Shown here piece after piece: positions 19,489-27,232 of a DNA stretch of 64,000 nt. A program made the translations under genes and the position numbers. The notes beneath the pieces were generated by a model, which made no database searches, was not told the DNA's origin, and saw only the letters and a program-made list of their open reading frames with translations. The stretch is from UBA2231 sp964415175 (GTDB lineage: Bacteria; Elusimicrobiota; Elusimicrobia; Elusimicrobiales; UBA9959), in NCBI GenBank assembly GCA_964415175.1, contig CAYPYG010000012.1:12376-76375 (forward strand), given 5' to 3'. The first letter of the stretch is position 1. Each line of letters begins with the position of its first letter.

Positions 19489-21036
19489 ATGATAGAGGAA
19501 AGGGACGACCTGTTCGACGCCAGCGTCAAATTCCACGACCGGCACCGTTTCGAGATAAAGCTGGAGATGGACCTGGCCGACGAGGCCGGGGCCGAGTTCG
19601 ATATGGAGGCCTATTTCTTCGTTCCCAAGGCCCTCAACATCTCACCCCAGACCTATTCCAAGGAGCAGTTCTACGGGGACCTGCAGCGCTACGTCCGCTT
19701 CCAGATCCCCCGCATGTCGCTGGCCAAGATAGCGGACAATTCCAACTCCCTCTCCCCGCTCTACCGCATCAAGGCGGGCCTGTCCCGGCTGCGGGCCGGC
19801 GAGCGGGACCGCGCGCTGGCCGCCCATATCTACGACGAGTTCAAACTGCTGGGCTGCATCATACGCGGCGAACTGCGCGACGGCGCGCGGCTTTTCGTCT
19901 CCGTGCTGGGCCGGGGGGAGAACCCGCGGCCCGGCGTTTTCCTCGCCGAAGGACTGGAGAACTTCGTCGTGGACCTGAGCGCGCTTTCTTCCGCGCTCGC
20001 CTCCCTCAAGCGCGAGGTGACGGATTCCTCGGTGCCTGCCAGCATACGCGAGACGGCCTCGTATTTCGACGAGTACCGCAGCCTGATGCTGGAGGAATAC
20101 CTGACGGCGCTGGTCTCCGCGCTGCGCGGGGCCGGCGTGGGCGGGGCGACCGCCGACCCGCGGCTGGCGGCCTCGGAGAAGAAGCTCTCCGCCCTGGCCG
20201 CGGAGCAGGAGGATTACCGCCGGGCCATGGGTTATCCCTCGCTCTACAGCCCGGCCGACGGCGGCGAGACGCTGATCTACCGCCGCGGCGTGCTCAAGAA
20301 GTTCGTCTCCAGCGCCCTCTACCTCAGGGCCGAGGTCGCGGAATGGACCACGATGTCGCAGCTGGGGCCCGGCATCGCGGCCGGCGTCGCGATGCTCTTC
20401 GCGGTCGCCGCCACCATCTACGCGCAGAGCCGCTACGCCCTCAACAGCGCGGCCTTCGTCATGATCGTGGTGGTCAGCTACATCTTCAAGGACCGCATAA
20501 AGGACTGGCTGAAGGTCTTCTTCTCCCGGAGCATGGCCAAGTGGCTCTATGACCGCAGGAGCGAGATCCTCACTCCCCGCGACGGGGTCCGCATCGGCGA
20601 GATGCGCGAGGCCTTCACCTTCATCAAACCCGGCGACGTGCCCGCCGACATACTGGCCCTGCGCAACATAGACAATATCACCTCGATAGAGGAGGAAGGC
20701 AAGCCCGAGCGCATCTTCAAGTACAAAAAGGAGATGATCCTGCGCCCGCGCCTGATAGAGAAGCTGCACGACAGGCGCAAGGACCTCAACGACATCATAC
20801 GCTTCAGCGTGGCCGATTTCATCAAGCAGGCCGACGACCCCCGCGCGGACTATGTCCGCGTGGACCGGGAAGGGCGCATCGTCTCCTCCTCGTGCCCGCG
20901 GGTATACCGCCTGAACCTGGTGCTGCGTTACGCCTACAAGGGCCGCGACGGCGAGGCGCGGGTCAACAGGGAGCGGATACGGGTGGTCCTCAACAAGGAA
21001 GGCATAGTGCGGATGGAGGAAGTGCGGGCGGCCTGA
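19489..21036 (+). CDS. uncharacterised membrane protein
   Basis: A 515-residue protein I do not recognise. A large N-terminal soluble part (1-285) is followed by two adjacent helices (about 295-340: GIAAGVAMLFAVAATIYA and AAFVMIVVVSYIF) and a second soluble part with a basic stretch. The layout suggests both large domains face the cytoplasm. No Shine-Dalgarno; TAAAAT lies at 19473-19478, 10 bases before the ATG. It precedes the acyl-CoA dehydrogenase-like gene by 18 bases and may be co-transcribed. Confidence 0.6.
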   Translation: MIEERDDLFDASVKFHDRHRFEIKLEMDLADEAGAEFDMEAYFFVPKALNISPQTYSKEQFYGDLQRYVRFQIPRMSLAKIADNSNSLSPLYRIKAGLSRLRAGERDRALAAHIYDEFKLLGCIIRGELRDGARLFVSVLGRGENPRPGVFLAEGLENFVVDLSALSSALASLKREVTDSSVPASIRETASYFDEYRSLMLEEYLTALVSALRGAGVGGATADPRLAASEKKLSALAAEQEDYRRAMGYPSLYSPADGGETLIYRRGVLKKFVSSALYLRAEVAEWTTMSQLGPGIAAGVAMLFAVAATIYAQSRYALNSAAFVMIVVVSYIFKDRIKDWLKVFFSRSMAKWLYDRRSEILTPRDGVRIGEMREAFTFIKPGDVPADILALRNIDNITSIEEEGKPERIFKYKKEMILRPRLIEKLHDRRKDLNDIIRFSVADFIKQADDPRADYVRVDREGRIVSSSCPRVYRLNLVLRYAYKGRDGEARVNRERIRVVLNKEGIVRMEEVRAA

Positions 21037-21054
21037 ACGGCGCCCGCGGCGAGT

Positions 21055-22164
21055 ATGGAGATAAACGCGGTGGGGATCATGGGGGCCGACGCTGCCGGGG
21101 CGGGAGCGGCCGAACTGCTGGCGCGGGCGGGCCTGCAGGTAAGGCTTTACGACGATTTCAAGGACGCGCTGGCGCAGGCGATGGCCAGGATAAGCTGGTC
21201 GCTGTCGCGCGACGGCAGGCAGGACCTCCTGGCCGGCATAGAGCCCGTGCAGGACTACGCCGCCTTCGAGGGGGCGGACCTGGTGATAGAGGCGCAGGAC
21301 CGCGAGCTGGAGGCCCGCCGCGCGGGTTTCGCCGGGCTGCTCGGGAAACTGTCCGGGCCGCCTCTTATCGCGGTCAACACTTTCACGGCAACGCTCGGGG
21401 AGCTGCTGCGCAGCACCGAACTGCCGGAGGCGCGCACCGTCGGTCTCCGTTTCGGTTCCCCGGTGAAGGAGAACCTGCTGGCGGAGCTGGTGCGCGGCGA
21501 CAGGACTTCCGACGAGGCCGTGGAATCGTGCGCGGCGCTGCTGCGCCGGCTCGGCCGCACGCCCGTGCTGGTAAAGGACGCTCCCGGCCAGATACTCGAA
21601 CGGTTGTTCCGGGTCTTCGCGCTGGCCGCCCTGCGGGCGCTGGAGACGGGCAAAGGCCGGCCGCACGAGATAGACGCCGCTTTCCGGGAGCTGTCCGGCG
21701 CGGCCGTCGGTCCGTTCGAGGCGCTGGACAGGCGGGGACTGGACTCGGACCTCAGGGCCGCCCAGGCCGTGTACGAGGCCCTGGGCCGGCCGGAGCGCCT
21801 GGCTCCTTCGCCGATAGAGACGCGGCTGGTGCAGTACGGCCAGCTGGGACGCAAGACCACCATCGGCTTCTATATTTACGAGGACGGCGCGATAGCCGGC
21901 GAGAATCCCATCCTCGGCAGCATCCTGAAGTATCTCGGTCTGCGGAAAGTGGAGAAGGCGGAGATCTTCAGGGAGTTGATGTCCCCGGTGATAAAGGAGG
22001 CCGGGCTGCTGGCTTCCGAGATCATGGCCTCCGAATACGACATCGAGACGGTGATGAAGCTCGGGCTGGGCTGGTCCAAAGGGCCTTTCGGCTATCACCG
22101 CGACATGCCGGAACTTTTCGCCAGAAAAGCGGTCTCCGAATTCGACCGCCTCGACACTTTCTGA
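21055..22164 (+). CDS. degenerate 3-hydroxyacyl-CoA dehydrogenase homologue
   Basis: A 369-residue protein with the fold and order of 3-hydroxyacyl-CoA dehydrogenase: Rossmann start (VGIMGADAAGAGAAELLARAGLQVRLYD), ADLVIEA, NTFTATLGEL, GLRFGSPV, PGQILERLF and the C-terminal repeat with KTTIGFYIYEDG. Key sites differ: the usual GxGxxG is not exact, and the catalytic His in the GLHFFNP motif is Arg132 here. Normal beta-oxidation activity is therefore doubtful. No thiolase or enoyl-CoA hydratase is nearby. Next gene is fhs, 43 bases on. Confidence 0.75.
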   Translation: MEINAVGIMGADAAGAGAAELLARAGLQVRLYDDFKDALAQAMARISWSLSRDGRQDLLAGIEPVQDYAAFEGADLVIEAQDRELEARRAGFAGLLGKLSGPPLIAVNTFTATLGELLRSTELPEARTVGLRFGSPVKENLLAELVRGDRTSDEAVESCAALLRRLGRTPVLVKDAPGQILERLFRVFALAALRALETGKGRPHEIDAAFRELSGAAVGPFEALDRRGLDSDLRAAQAVYEALGRPERLAPSPIETRLVQYGQLGRKTTIGFYIYEDGAIAGENPILGSILKYLGLRKVEKAEIFRELMSPVIKEAGLLASEIMASEYDIETVMKLGLGWSKGPFGYHRDMPELFARKAVSEFDRLDTF

Positions 22165-22207
22165 CGGCCGACCGGCGCCGCGCCGGAGGCCCGCACAGGG
22201 GGAGAAC

Positions 22208-23875
22208 ATGCCTACCGATATAGAGATAGCGAGGAAGATAGCGCTCAGGCACATACGCGAGATAGCCGGGGACCTCGGCGTGCCCGAGGACGACCTCTAT
22301 TATCACGGCAAGTACAAGGCCAAGCTGCCGCTGAAGCTCATCGACCGGGAAAAAGCGAAGCGCAGCAAACTGATCCTGGTCTCGGCCATCTCGCCCACCC
22401 CCGCGGGGGAAGGCAAGACCACGGTGTCCATCGGTCTCTCGCTGGGGCTCAACAGGATAGGCAAGAAGACGACCGTGGTGCTGCGCGAACCTTCGCTGGG
22501 CCCGGTCTTCGGCGTGAAGGGCGGGGCCACCGGCGGCGGCTGGTCGCAGGTGCTGCCGATGGAGGACATCAACCTGCACTTCACCGGCGATTTCGCCGCC
22601 ATCGAGAAGGCCCACAACCTGCTCGCGGCGATGATCGACAACAATATACAGAACAAGAAGGAGAATCTCGGCATCGACCCGCGCACGGTGGCCTGGCGGC
22701 GGGTGATGGACATGAACGACAGGTCGCTGCGCAAGATCATCGTCGGCCTGGGCGGCACGATGAGCGGGGTGCCGCGCGAGACCGGCTTCGACATCGTGGC
22801 CGCGTCGGAAGTGATGGCGATACTCTGCCTCTCGGAGGATTTCGTACATCTCAAGGAAAAACTGGGCAATATCTTCGTGGGCTACACCTACGGGCGTAAG
22901 CCGGTCTACGCCCGCGACCTCAAGGCCAACGGCGCCATGGCCGCGCTGCTCAAGGACGCGCTGAAGCCCAACCTGGTGCAGACCAGCGAGGGAACCCCGG
23001 CCATCATACACGGCGGCCCTTTCGCCAATATCGCCCACGGCTGCAATTCCATCATAGCCACGCGCATGGGTATGAGCCTTTCCGACTACACGGTGACCGA
23101 GGCCGGCTTCGCCTTCGAACTGGGGGCCGAGAAGTTCCTCGACATCAAATGCCGCTACGCCGGCATAGCCCCGTCCGCCGCGGTGCTGGTGGCCACGGTG
23201 CGAGCGCTGAAGTACCACGGCGGCGCCGACCTGAAGGAGATAAAGAAGCCGGACCCCGCGCGGGTGGCCAAAGGCCTGGAGAACCTGGAGAAGCACGTCG
23301 AGAACATGAAGCAGTTCAAGGTCTCGCCGGTCGTGGCCATAAACAGGTTCGCGGACGATACCGACGAGGAGATAGCGGTCATCCGGGACCGCTGCGCGGC
23401 GCTGGGAGTGCCCGTCGCGGTGGCCGACGTCTGGGGGCAGGGCGGCCGCGGCGCCGAGGACCTGGCGCGGATAGTGGTAAAGGCGGCCGACTGCTGTCCG
23501 GGTTTCGAACCGATCTACGACTGGAACTGGCCGGTGGAGAGGAAGATAGAGGCTATAGCCGGCAAGATGTACGGCGCGAAGCATATAGATTACGCCCCGC
23601 GCGCGAAGAAGGACCTGGAGAAGATCGCGGGCCTGGGACTGGACAAGCTCCCGGTCTGCATAGCCAAGACGCAGAAGTCGCTTTCCGACAACCCGGAGCT
23701 CATCGGGCGTCCCAAGGACTTCGTGGTGACGGTGCGCGAGATAGAGGTGGCGGCGGGCGCAGGTTTCCTCATCCCGATAACGGGCGACATCATGCGGATG
23801 CCCGGCCTGCCGGAGCATCCTGCGTCGGAGAGGATGGACATAGACGCCGAGGGCAACGTCACCGGGTTGTTCTAG
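22208..23875 (+). CDS. fhs: formate-tetrahydrofolate ligase
   Basis: Activates formate to 10-formyl-THF using ATP, feeding purine synthesis or a reductive acetyl-CoA route. The 555-residue product has the P-loop SPTPAGEGKTTVSIGL (about 61-76), LREPSLGPVFGVKGGATGGG, DINLHFTGDFAAIEKAHNLL and the C-terminal PKDFVVTVREIEVAAGAGF. Length is standard. GGGGGAG ribosome binding site 6 bases before the ATG. No other Wood-Ljungdahl genes are in the window. Confidence 0.96.
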   Translation: MPTDIEIARKIALRHIREIAGDLGVPEDDLYYHGKYKAKLPLKLIDREKAKRSKLILVSAISPTPAGEGKTTVSIGLSLGLNRIGKKTTVVLREPSLGPVFGVKGGATGGGWSQVLPMEDINLHFTGDFAAIEKAHNLLAAMIDNNIQNKKENLGIDPRTVAWRRVMDMNDRSLRKIIVGLGGTMSGVPRETGFDIVAASEVMAILCLSEDFVHLKEKLGNIFVGYTYGRKPVYARDLKANGAMAALLKDALKPNLVQTSEGTPAIIHGGPFANIAHGCNSIIATRMGMSLSDYTVTEAGFAFELGAEKFLDIKCRYAGIAPSAAVLVATVRALKYHGGADLKEIKKPDPARVAKGLENLEKHVENMKQFKVSPVVAINRFADDTDEEIAVIRDRCAALGVPVAVADVWGQGGRGAEDLARIVVKAADCCPGFEPIYDWNWPVERKIEAIAGKMYGAKHIDYAPRAKKDLEKIAGLGLDKLPVCIAKTQKSLSDNPELIGRPKDFVVTVREIEVAAGAGFLIPITGDIMRMPGLPEHPASERMDIDAEGNVTGLF

Positions 23876-23895
23876 GAGCGGGACGGGATATTTTC

Positions 23896-25077
23896 ATGAC
23901 GGGCGAAGGGATATTCGGCGAATACCTGAAGATACGGGACGGGGTGCGGTACCTGTCCGGCGGGCGGGAGTATTCGTACGCGGAGGCGGAGGAACTGCTC
24001 CGTTCCCCGGACCCTTTCGAGCGGGTGCGCGCCTGGGATATGATCCGCGGCGGCTGGGAGGGCCTGGAGGGCGCGCTGGCCGGGCTGCTCGGCCGCGCTT
24101 TGACCGCCAAAGCCCGCGGCGCCGCGGAAGCGGCCGGCGAAGGCAGCGGCCCCCTCCTGGCGGCGGCCGCCTCCCTGCGGGCGCCGCTGATGCGGGCCCT
24201 GGAAGCCAAGGCGGGCCGGGTAGGAGCCTCCGGTTTCAGCTGCCGCGATCTCTGGGCGCGGCTGCCGGCCCCCGCCGACGCGCAGATGCCGCTGGCCGAG
24301 GGCCTGCGCCGGCTCGGCCGGATCTTCGACGGGGCCGTGGAGGGCGGGCGCGGCCTGATAATGGAGTTCTTTCCCGGGAACCGGCTGCTGCTGGAGGGGG
24401 ACCGTCCCCGCTGCCTGCGTGGCAATCCCGCCTCTCCGGCCGTGGTGAGTCTGCCGGAGAGTTTCCGGGGGGTCTATCCGTCGGACCTGCCGGTGATAGC
24501 GCGCGAGCTCGGCCGCGCCGTACATTGCGATATAGCGTCGCGGCTCGGCGCCGGCGCGGAGTCCAGCCCGGTCTTCGCCGGGCTGCTCGGCGATTTTTTC
24601 GAGGAACTGACCTGGTCCGGCCTCAGGGCGGAGGCCGGGCCTCATACCGCGGCCGAACTGGCCTTCAACAGGCTGCCCCAGCTGACGGCTGATTTCCTGC
24701 TCGTCCCGGCGACGCTCGAATTCGAGGAGGCGGCAGCCGCGGCGGCCGCGGGCGGGACGCTTACCGCCGACGCCGTGAAGGACATGGAGAAAAGGATATT
24801 TACCGCGTGGCTGGGCGAGGAGGCGGAGGGGGCCGGGTTCTGGATGCGGTCCGGTACGCTTTTCAGGCCGGAGCCCGCCGGCTGTTTCGCCCGGCTGGCG
24901 GGGCGTTTCCTGTCGCTGGGCCTGGCCCGCGGCGGGCGTCTGGCGGCGGCGGACCTGGAGAAGGCGGTCGCGGACGCCTCGGCGCTGAGCCCCGGCGCCT
25001 GGCTGGCCGAGCGCGTCCCCGGCGGCTGGCCGGCCCTGTCGGCCGGAGCCCTGGATACTTTGTCCGGCCTGGAATGA
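23896..25077 (+). CDS. degenerate M3 (oligoendopeptidase F-like) protein
   Basis: A 393-residue protein that follows the C-terminal two thirds of oligoendopeptidase F: a RCLRGNPASPAVVSLPESF stretch (equivalent to the strand before the active site), the helix VIARELGRAVHCDIASRLG, FFEELTWSGL, GTLTADAVKDMEKRIFTAWLG and FRPEPAGCFARLAGRFLSLG. The zinc motif HExGH is replaced by R203-E-L-G-R207, so both metal-binding histidines are gone and it should not be a peptidase. It is shorter than PepF (about 600). The reading frame is intact and GC-biased, so it is a maintained pseudo-enzyme rather than a decayed gene. Confidence 0.6.
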   Translation: MTGEGIFGEYLKIRDGVRYLSGGREYSYAEAEELLRSPDPFERVRAWDMIRGGWEGLEGALAGLLGRALTAKARGAAEAAGEGSGPLLAAAASLRAPLMRALEAKAGRVGASGFSCRDLWARLPAPADAQMPLAEGLRRLGRIFDGAVEGGRGLIMEFFPGNRLLLEGDRPRCLRGNPASPAVVSLPESFRGVYPSDLPVIARELGRAVHCDIASRLGAGAESSPVFAGLLGDFFEELTWSGLRAEAGPHTAAELAFNRLPQLTADFLLVPATLEFEEAAAAAAAGGTLTADAVKDMEKRIFTAWLGEEAEGAGFWMRSGTLFRPEPAGCFARLAGRFLSLGLARGGRLAAADLEKAVADASALSPGAWLAERVPGGWPALSAGALDTLSGLE

Positions 25078-25091
25078 GCCCGGCCCCGCGC

Positions 25092-25649
25092 TTATTCCGT
25101 TCCGGGGAGCGGTTTCATCGCCTCCACCCTGCGGAAGTAGCTTTCCCTTGAAACTTTCTTCAGTTCTTCCCTGACCAGCATGGGCCTGTCCGGCTGGTCG
25201 AGTTTCTTTTCCGTGACCAGGGCGCCGTCCCTTATTTCTCCTTCGCCGGTGAGATAGCCGCCGCCTTCCGGGCGGAGGTCGTACTTCCACTTGTCCAGGG
25301 CCCGGCCGGAAAAGGTCACCGTGCCGCTCAGCGCGCTCCCGTACCCGGATACGCTGTAGGAGAGGGAACGGCCGATCCGCGTGAGGGTGGTTATGCGTTC
25401 CTCGGGCGGCATGCCGGGCGAAACGCCGGGCTGGGTGAAGGTCTCGATTATCATCCCTCCGCCGTCCAGGACCTCCCTTTTGAGCGCGGAATCCGCGCCG
25501 CCGTAAGGCAGGCGCCCGTCCGGCGAGAAGAAGCGGGTCTCCCCGTGGTAATACTCGATCCCCGCCGCGTTCCTGATGAAGGCGGGCGCGGCGCAGGCGG
25601 AGAGAAGGGCGGCGGCGCAGGCCAGGGACAGCGCGCGGGCCGGGCTCAC
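25092..25649 (-). CDS. predicted lipoprotein, function unknown
   Basis: A 185-residue protein starting at GTG 25649, which overlaps the agmatinase stop by 4 bases (GTGA). The signal peptide ends with a lipobox (LLSAC, Cys near 19). The rest is beta-rich with repeated Gly-Tyr turns (GGADSALKREVLDGGGM, GKSLSY-like). It resembles MORN-like or outer-membrane-associated lipoproteins only loosely. Third gene of the pdaD-speB unit. Confidence 0.6.
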   Translation of the reverse strand: MSPARALSLACAAALLSACAAPAFIRNAAGIEYYHGETRFFSPDGRLPYGGADSALKREVLDGGGMIIETFTQPGVSPGMPPEERITTLTRIGRSLSYSVSGYGSALSGTVTFSGRALDKWKYDLRPEGGGYLTGEGEIRDGALVTEKKLDQPDRPMLVREELKKVSRESYFRRVEAMKPLPGTE

Positions 25650-26524
25650 TTCCGCCGGCCTCCGGCGGAAAGGTAGCCCATGAGGCGGTAGGCCAGTTTG
25701 GCCGCGTTGAACTCGGTGACGGCGTCGGCCTTGCGCGGCGCCACCTCGACTATGTCCGCCCCCACGATCCTCTTGCGCGAGCAGACGGCGCGGAACAGTT
25801 CCAGCGCCTCGTACCAGCCGAAGCCGCCGGGCTGGGGCGTCCCCGTCGCCGGCATGACGTGCGGGTCGAAGCCGTCCACGTCGATGGTCATATAGACCGT
25901 GTCCGTCAGCGAAGCCAGCACCTTGCGTATGAGCGCCCGGTTGTCGCGGTGCGCGTGCGCCAGGAAGGTCCTGACCCTGCCGGCGTTCACGTATTCCTTC
26001 TCGTCGTGCGAGACGCTGCGTATGCCGACCTGCACGGTCGGCGTGGCGCGGGAGGCGGGGTAAAGCGCGGAGGCGTGGCTGCGCGGGTTGCCCTCGTATT
26101 CGGGGCGCAGATCGGCGTGGGCGTCGAAATGCAGTATCGAAAGGTCCTTGTGCCGCCGCTGGAAAGGAGGCAGCAGGCCCTGCGTGACGCTGTGCTCGCC
26201 CCCGATGAAGAAAGGCACCGCCCGGGTGCTCCGCAGCAGCCGTTCCGTGTAGTCCTCGAGATAGGGGAAGAACTTCTTTTCGCTCAGCGAACAATCGACC
26301 GGCGCCGCGGTGAAGATGCCTTCCTTCCAGGTCTCCGTTCCCGTCTCCTCGTCCCAGAACTCCAGCTGCCAGGACGCGTCTATGACGGCGGCCGGGCCTT
26401 TGGCCGTGCCGTGGCCGTAGGACGTGGTCTTTTCCCACGGGACGGGGATCACGGCGAAGCGGGCCTTCTCCAGCGGCGCGCTGTCCGAAGTTACGAACTG
26501 CACTTTATTGGGTCTGATCTTCAT
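25646..26524 (-). CDS. speB: agmatinase
   Basis: Hydrolyses agmatine to putrescine and urea. Ureohydrolase fold with the binuclear manganese ligands in FIGGEHSVTQG, LHFDAHADLR and MTIDVDGFDPHVMPATGTP. About 292 residues from ATG 26524, which has GGAG at a proper distance; ATG 26539 is an in-frame alternative adding five residues. Lies about 100 bases after the arginine decarboxylase gene, giving a two-step route from arginine to putrescine. Confidence 0.93.
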   Translation of the reverse strand: MKIRPNKVQFVTSDSAPLEKARFAVIPVPWEKTTSYGHGTAKGPAAVIDASWQLEFWDEETGTETWKEGIFTAAPVDCSLSEKKFFPYLEDYTERLLRSTRAVPFFIGGEHSVTQGLLPPFQRRHKDLSILHFDAHADLRPEYEGNPRSHASALYPASRATPTVQVGIRSVSHDEKEYVNAGRVRTFLAHAHRDNRALIRKVLASLTDTVYMTIDVDGFDPHVMPATGTPQPGGFGWYEALELFRAVCSRKRIVGADIVEVAPRKADAVTEFNAAKLAYRLMGYLSAGGRRK

Positions 26525-26623
26525 CTCGGCTCCGTTCATCCCCGGTCGTTCCGGGGCTGTAAAAAGGGGACGCCGTAAGCGATAGCGCTTCCGGGAGGCC
26601 GCGGGACCGCGGCCGGTCGCCCG

Positions 26624-27172
26624 TCAGAACAGGAAAACGGCCGCCGCCACCGTGGTGGTCCAGACGTCTTCCAGGCCTATGGCGGACTGGGTGATGTTGG
26701 TGGTCTTGACTATCTTGCCGCTGAGCTTCCAGATCTCTTCCTTCTGGTTCCAGGTCGTCTCGCTGCCGAACTCTATGCCCTGTATGGTGGAGAGCATGAG
26801 CGCCGCCAGGTCCTCGGCGTATTCCCCGCTCTGTTCGTCGGTCTCCCCGAACGAATGATGCTCCGAGATATAGCCGTAATGGGCCCGGTCCTTGGGCAGG
26901 GCCAGGCCGATGGAAGCGGAGAGCAGCCTGTGGTTCTCGTTCACCGTATTGCGGCTCAGCACGCAGTGCAGTATCTGGCCGGGCTTGAGCTTCTCTATCC
27001 CCTTGTGCCGGGGGACTATCCTGCACTGGGGGGGGAAGATGCTGGAGACGTGCACAAGATTGTACTTGGCTATCCTGGCGTCCCGGAGGGCCTCCTCGAA
27101 GCTGGCGAGCTTCTCCTTGTGGCGGCCCAGGCCTTTGGTAAGGAACACTTCTTTGGGGACCAGCGTCGACAT
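26624..27172 (-). CDS. pdaD: pyruvoyl-dependent arginine decarboxylase
   Basis: Decarboxylates arginine to agmatine. The 182-residue proenzyme self-cleaves at the Ser-Ser pair (LVHVSSIFPP, residues 43-44), the second Ser becoming the pyruvoyl group. Other family features: LKPGQILHCVLSRNTVNE and GYISEHHSFGE. Upstream AATAAT ends 6 bases before the ATG, with no Shine-Dalgarno. Downstream speB completes the route to putrescine. Confidence 0.93.
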   Translation of the reverse strand: MSTLVPKEVFLTKGLGRHKEKLASFEEALRDARIAKYNLVHVSSIFPPQCRIVPRHKGIEKLKPGQILHCVLSRNTVNENHRLLSASIGLALPKDRAHYGYISEHHSFGETDEQSGEYAEDLAALMLSTIQGIEFGSETTWNQKEEIWKLSGKIVKTTNITQSAIGLEDVWTTTVAAAVFLF

Positions 27173-27232
27173 GGGGACATTATTTGAAATTTAACATAGG
27201 GAGTCAAGGAACCGCCCGTCTTCGCGGCCGGC

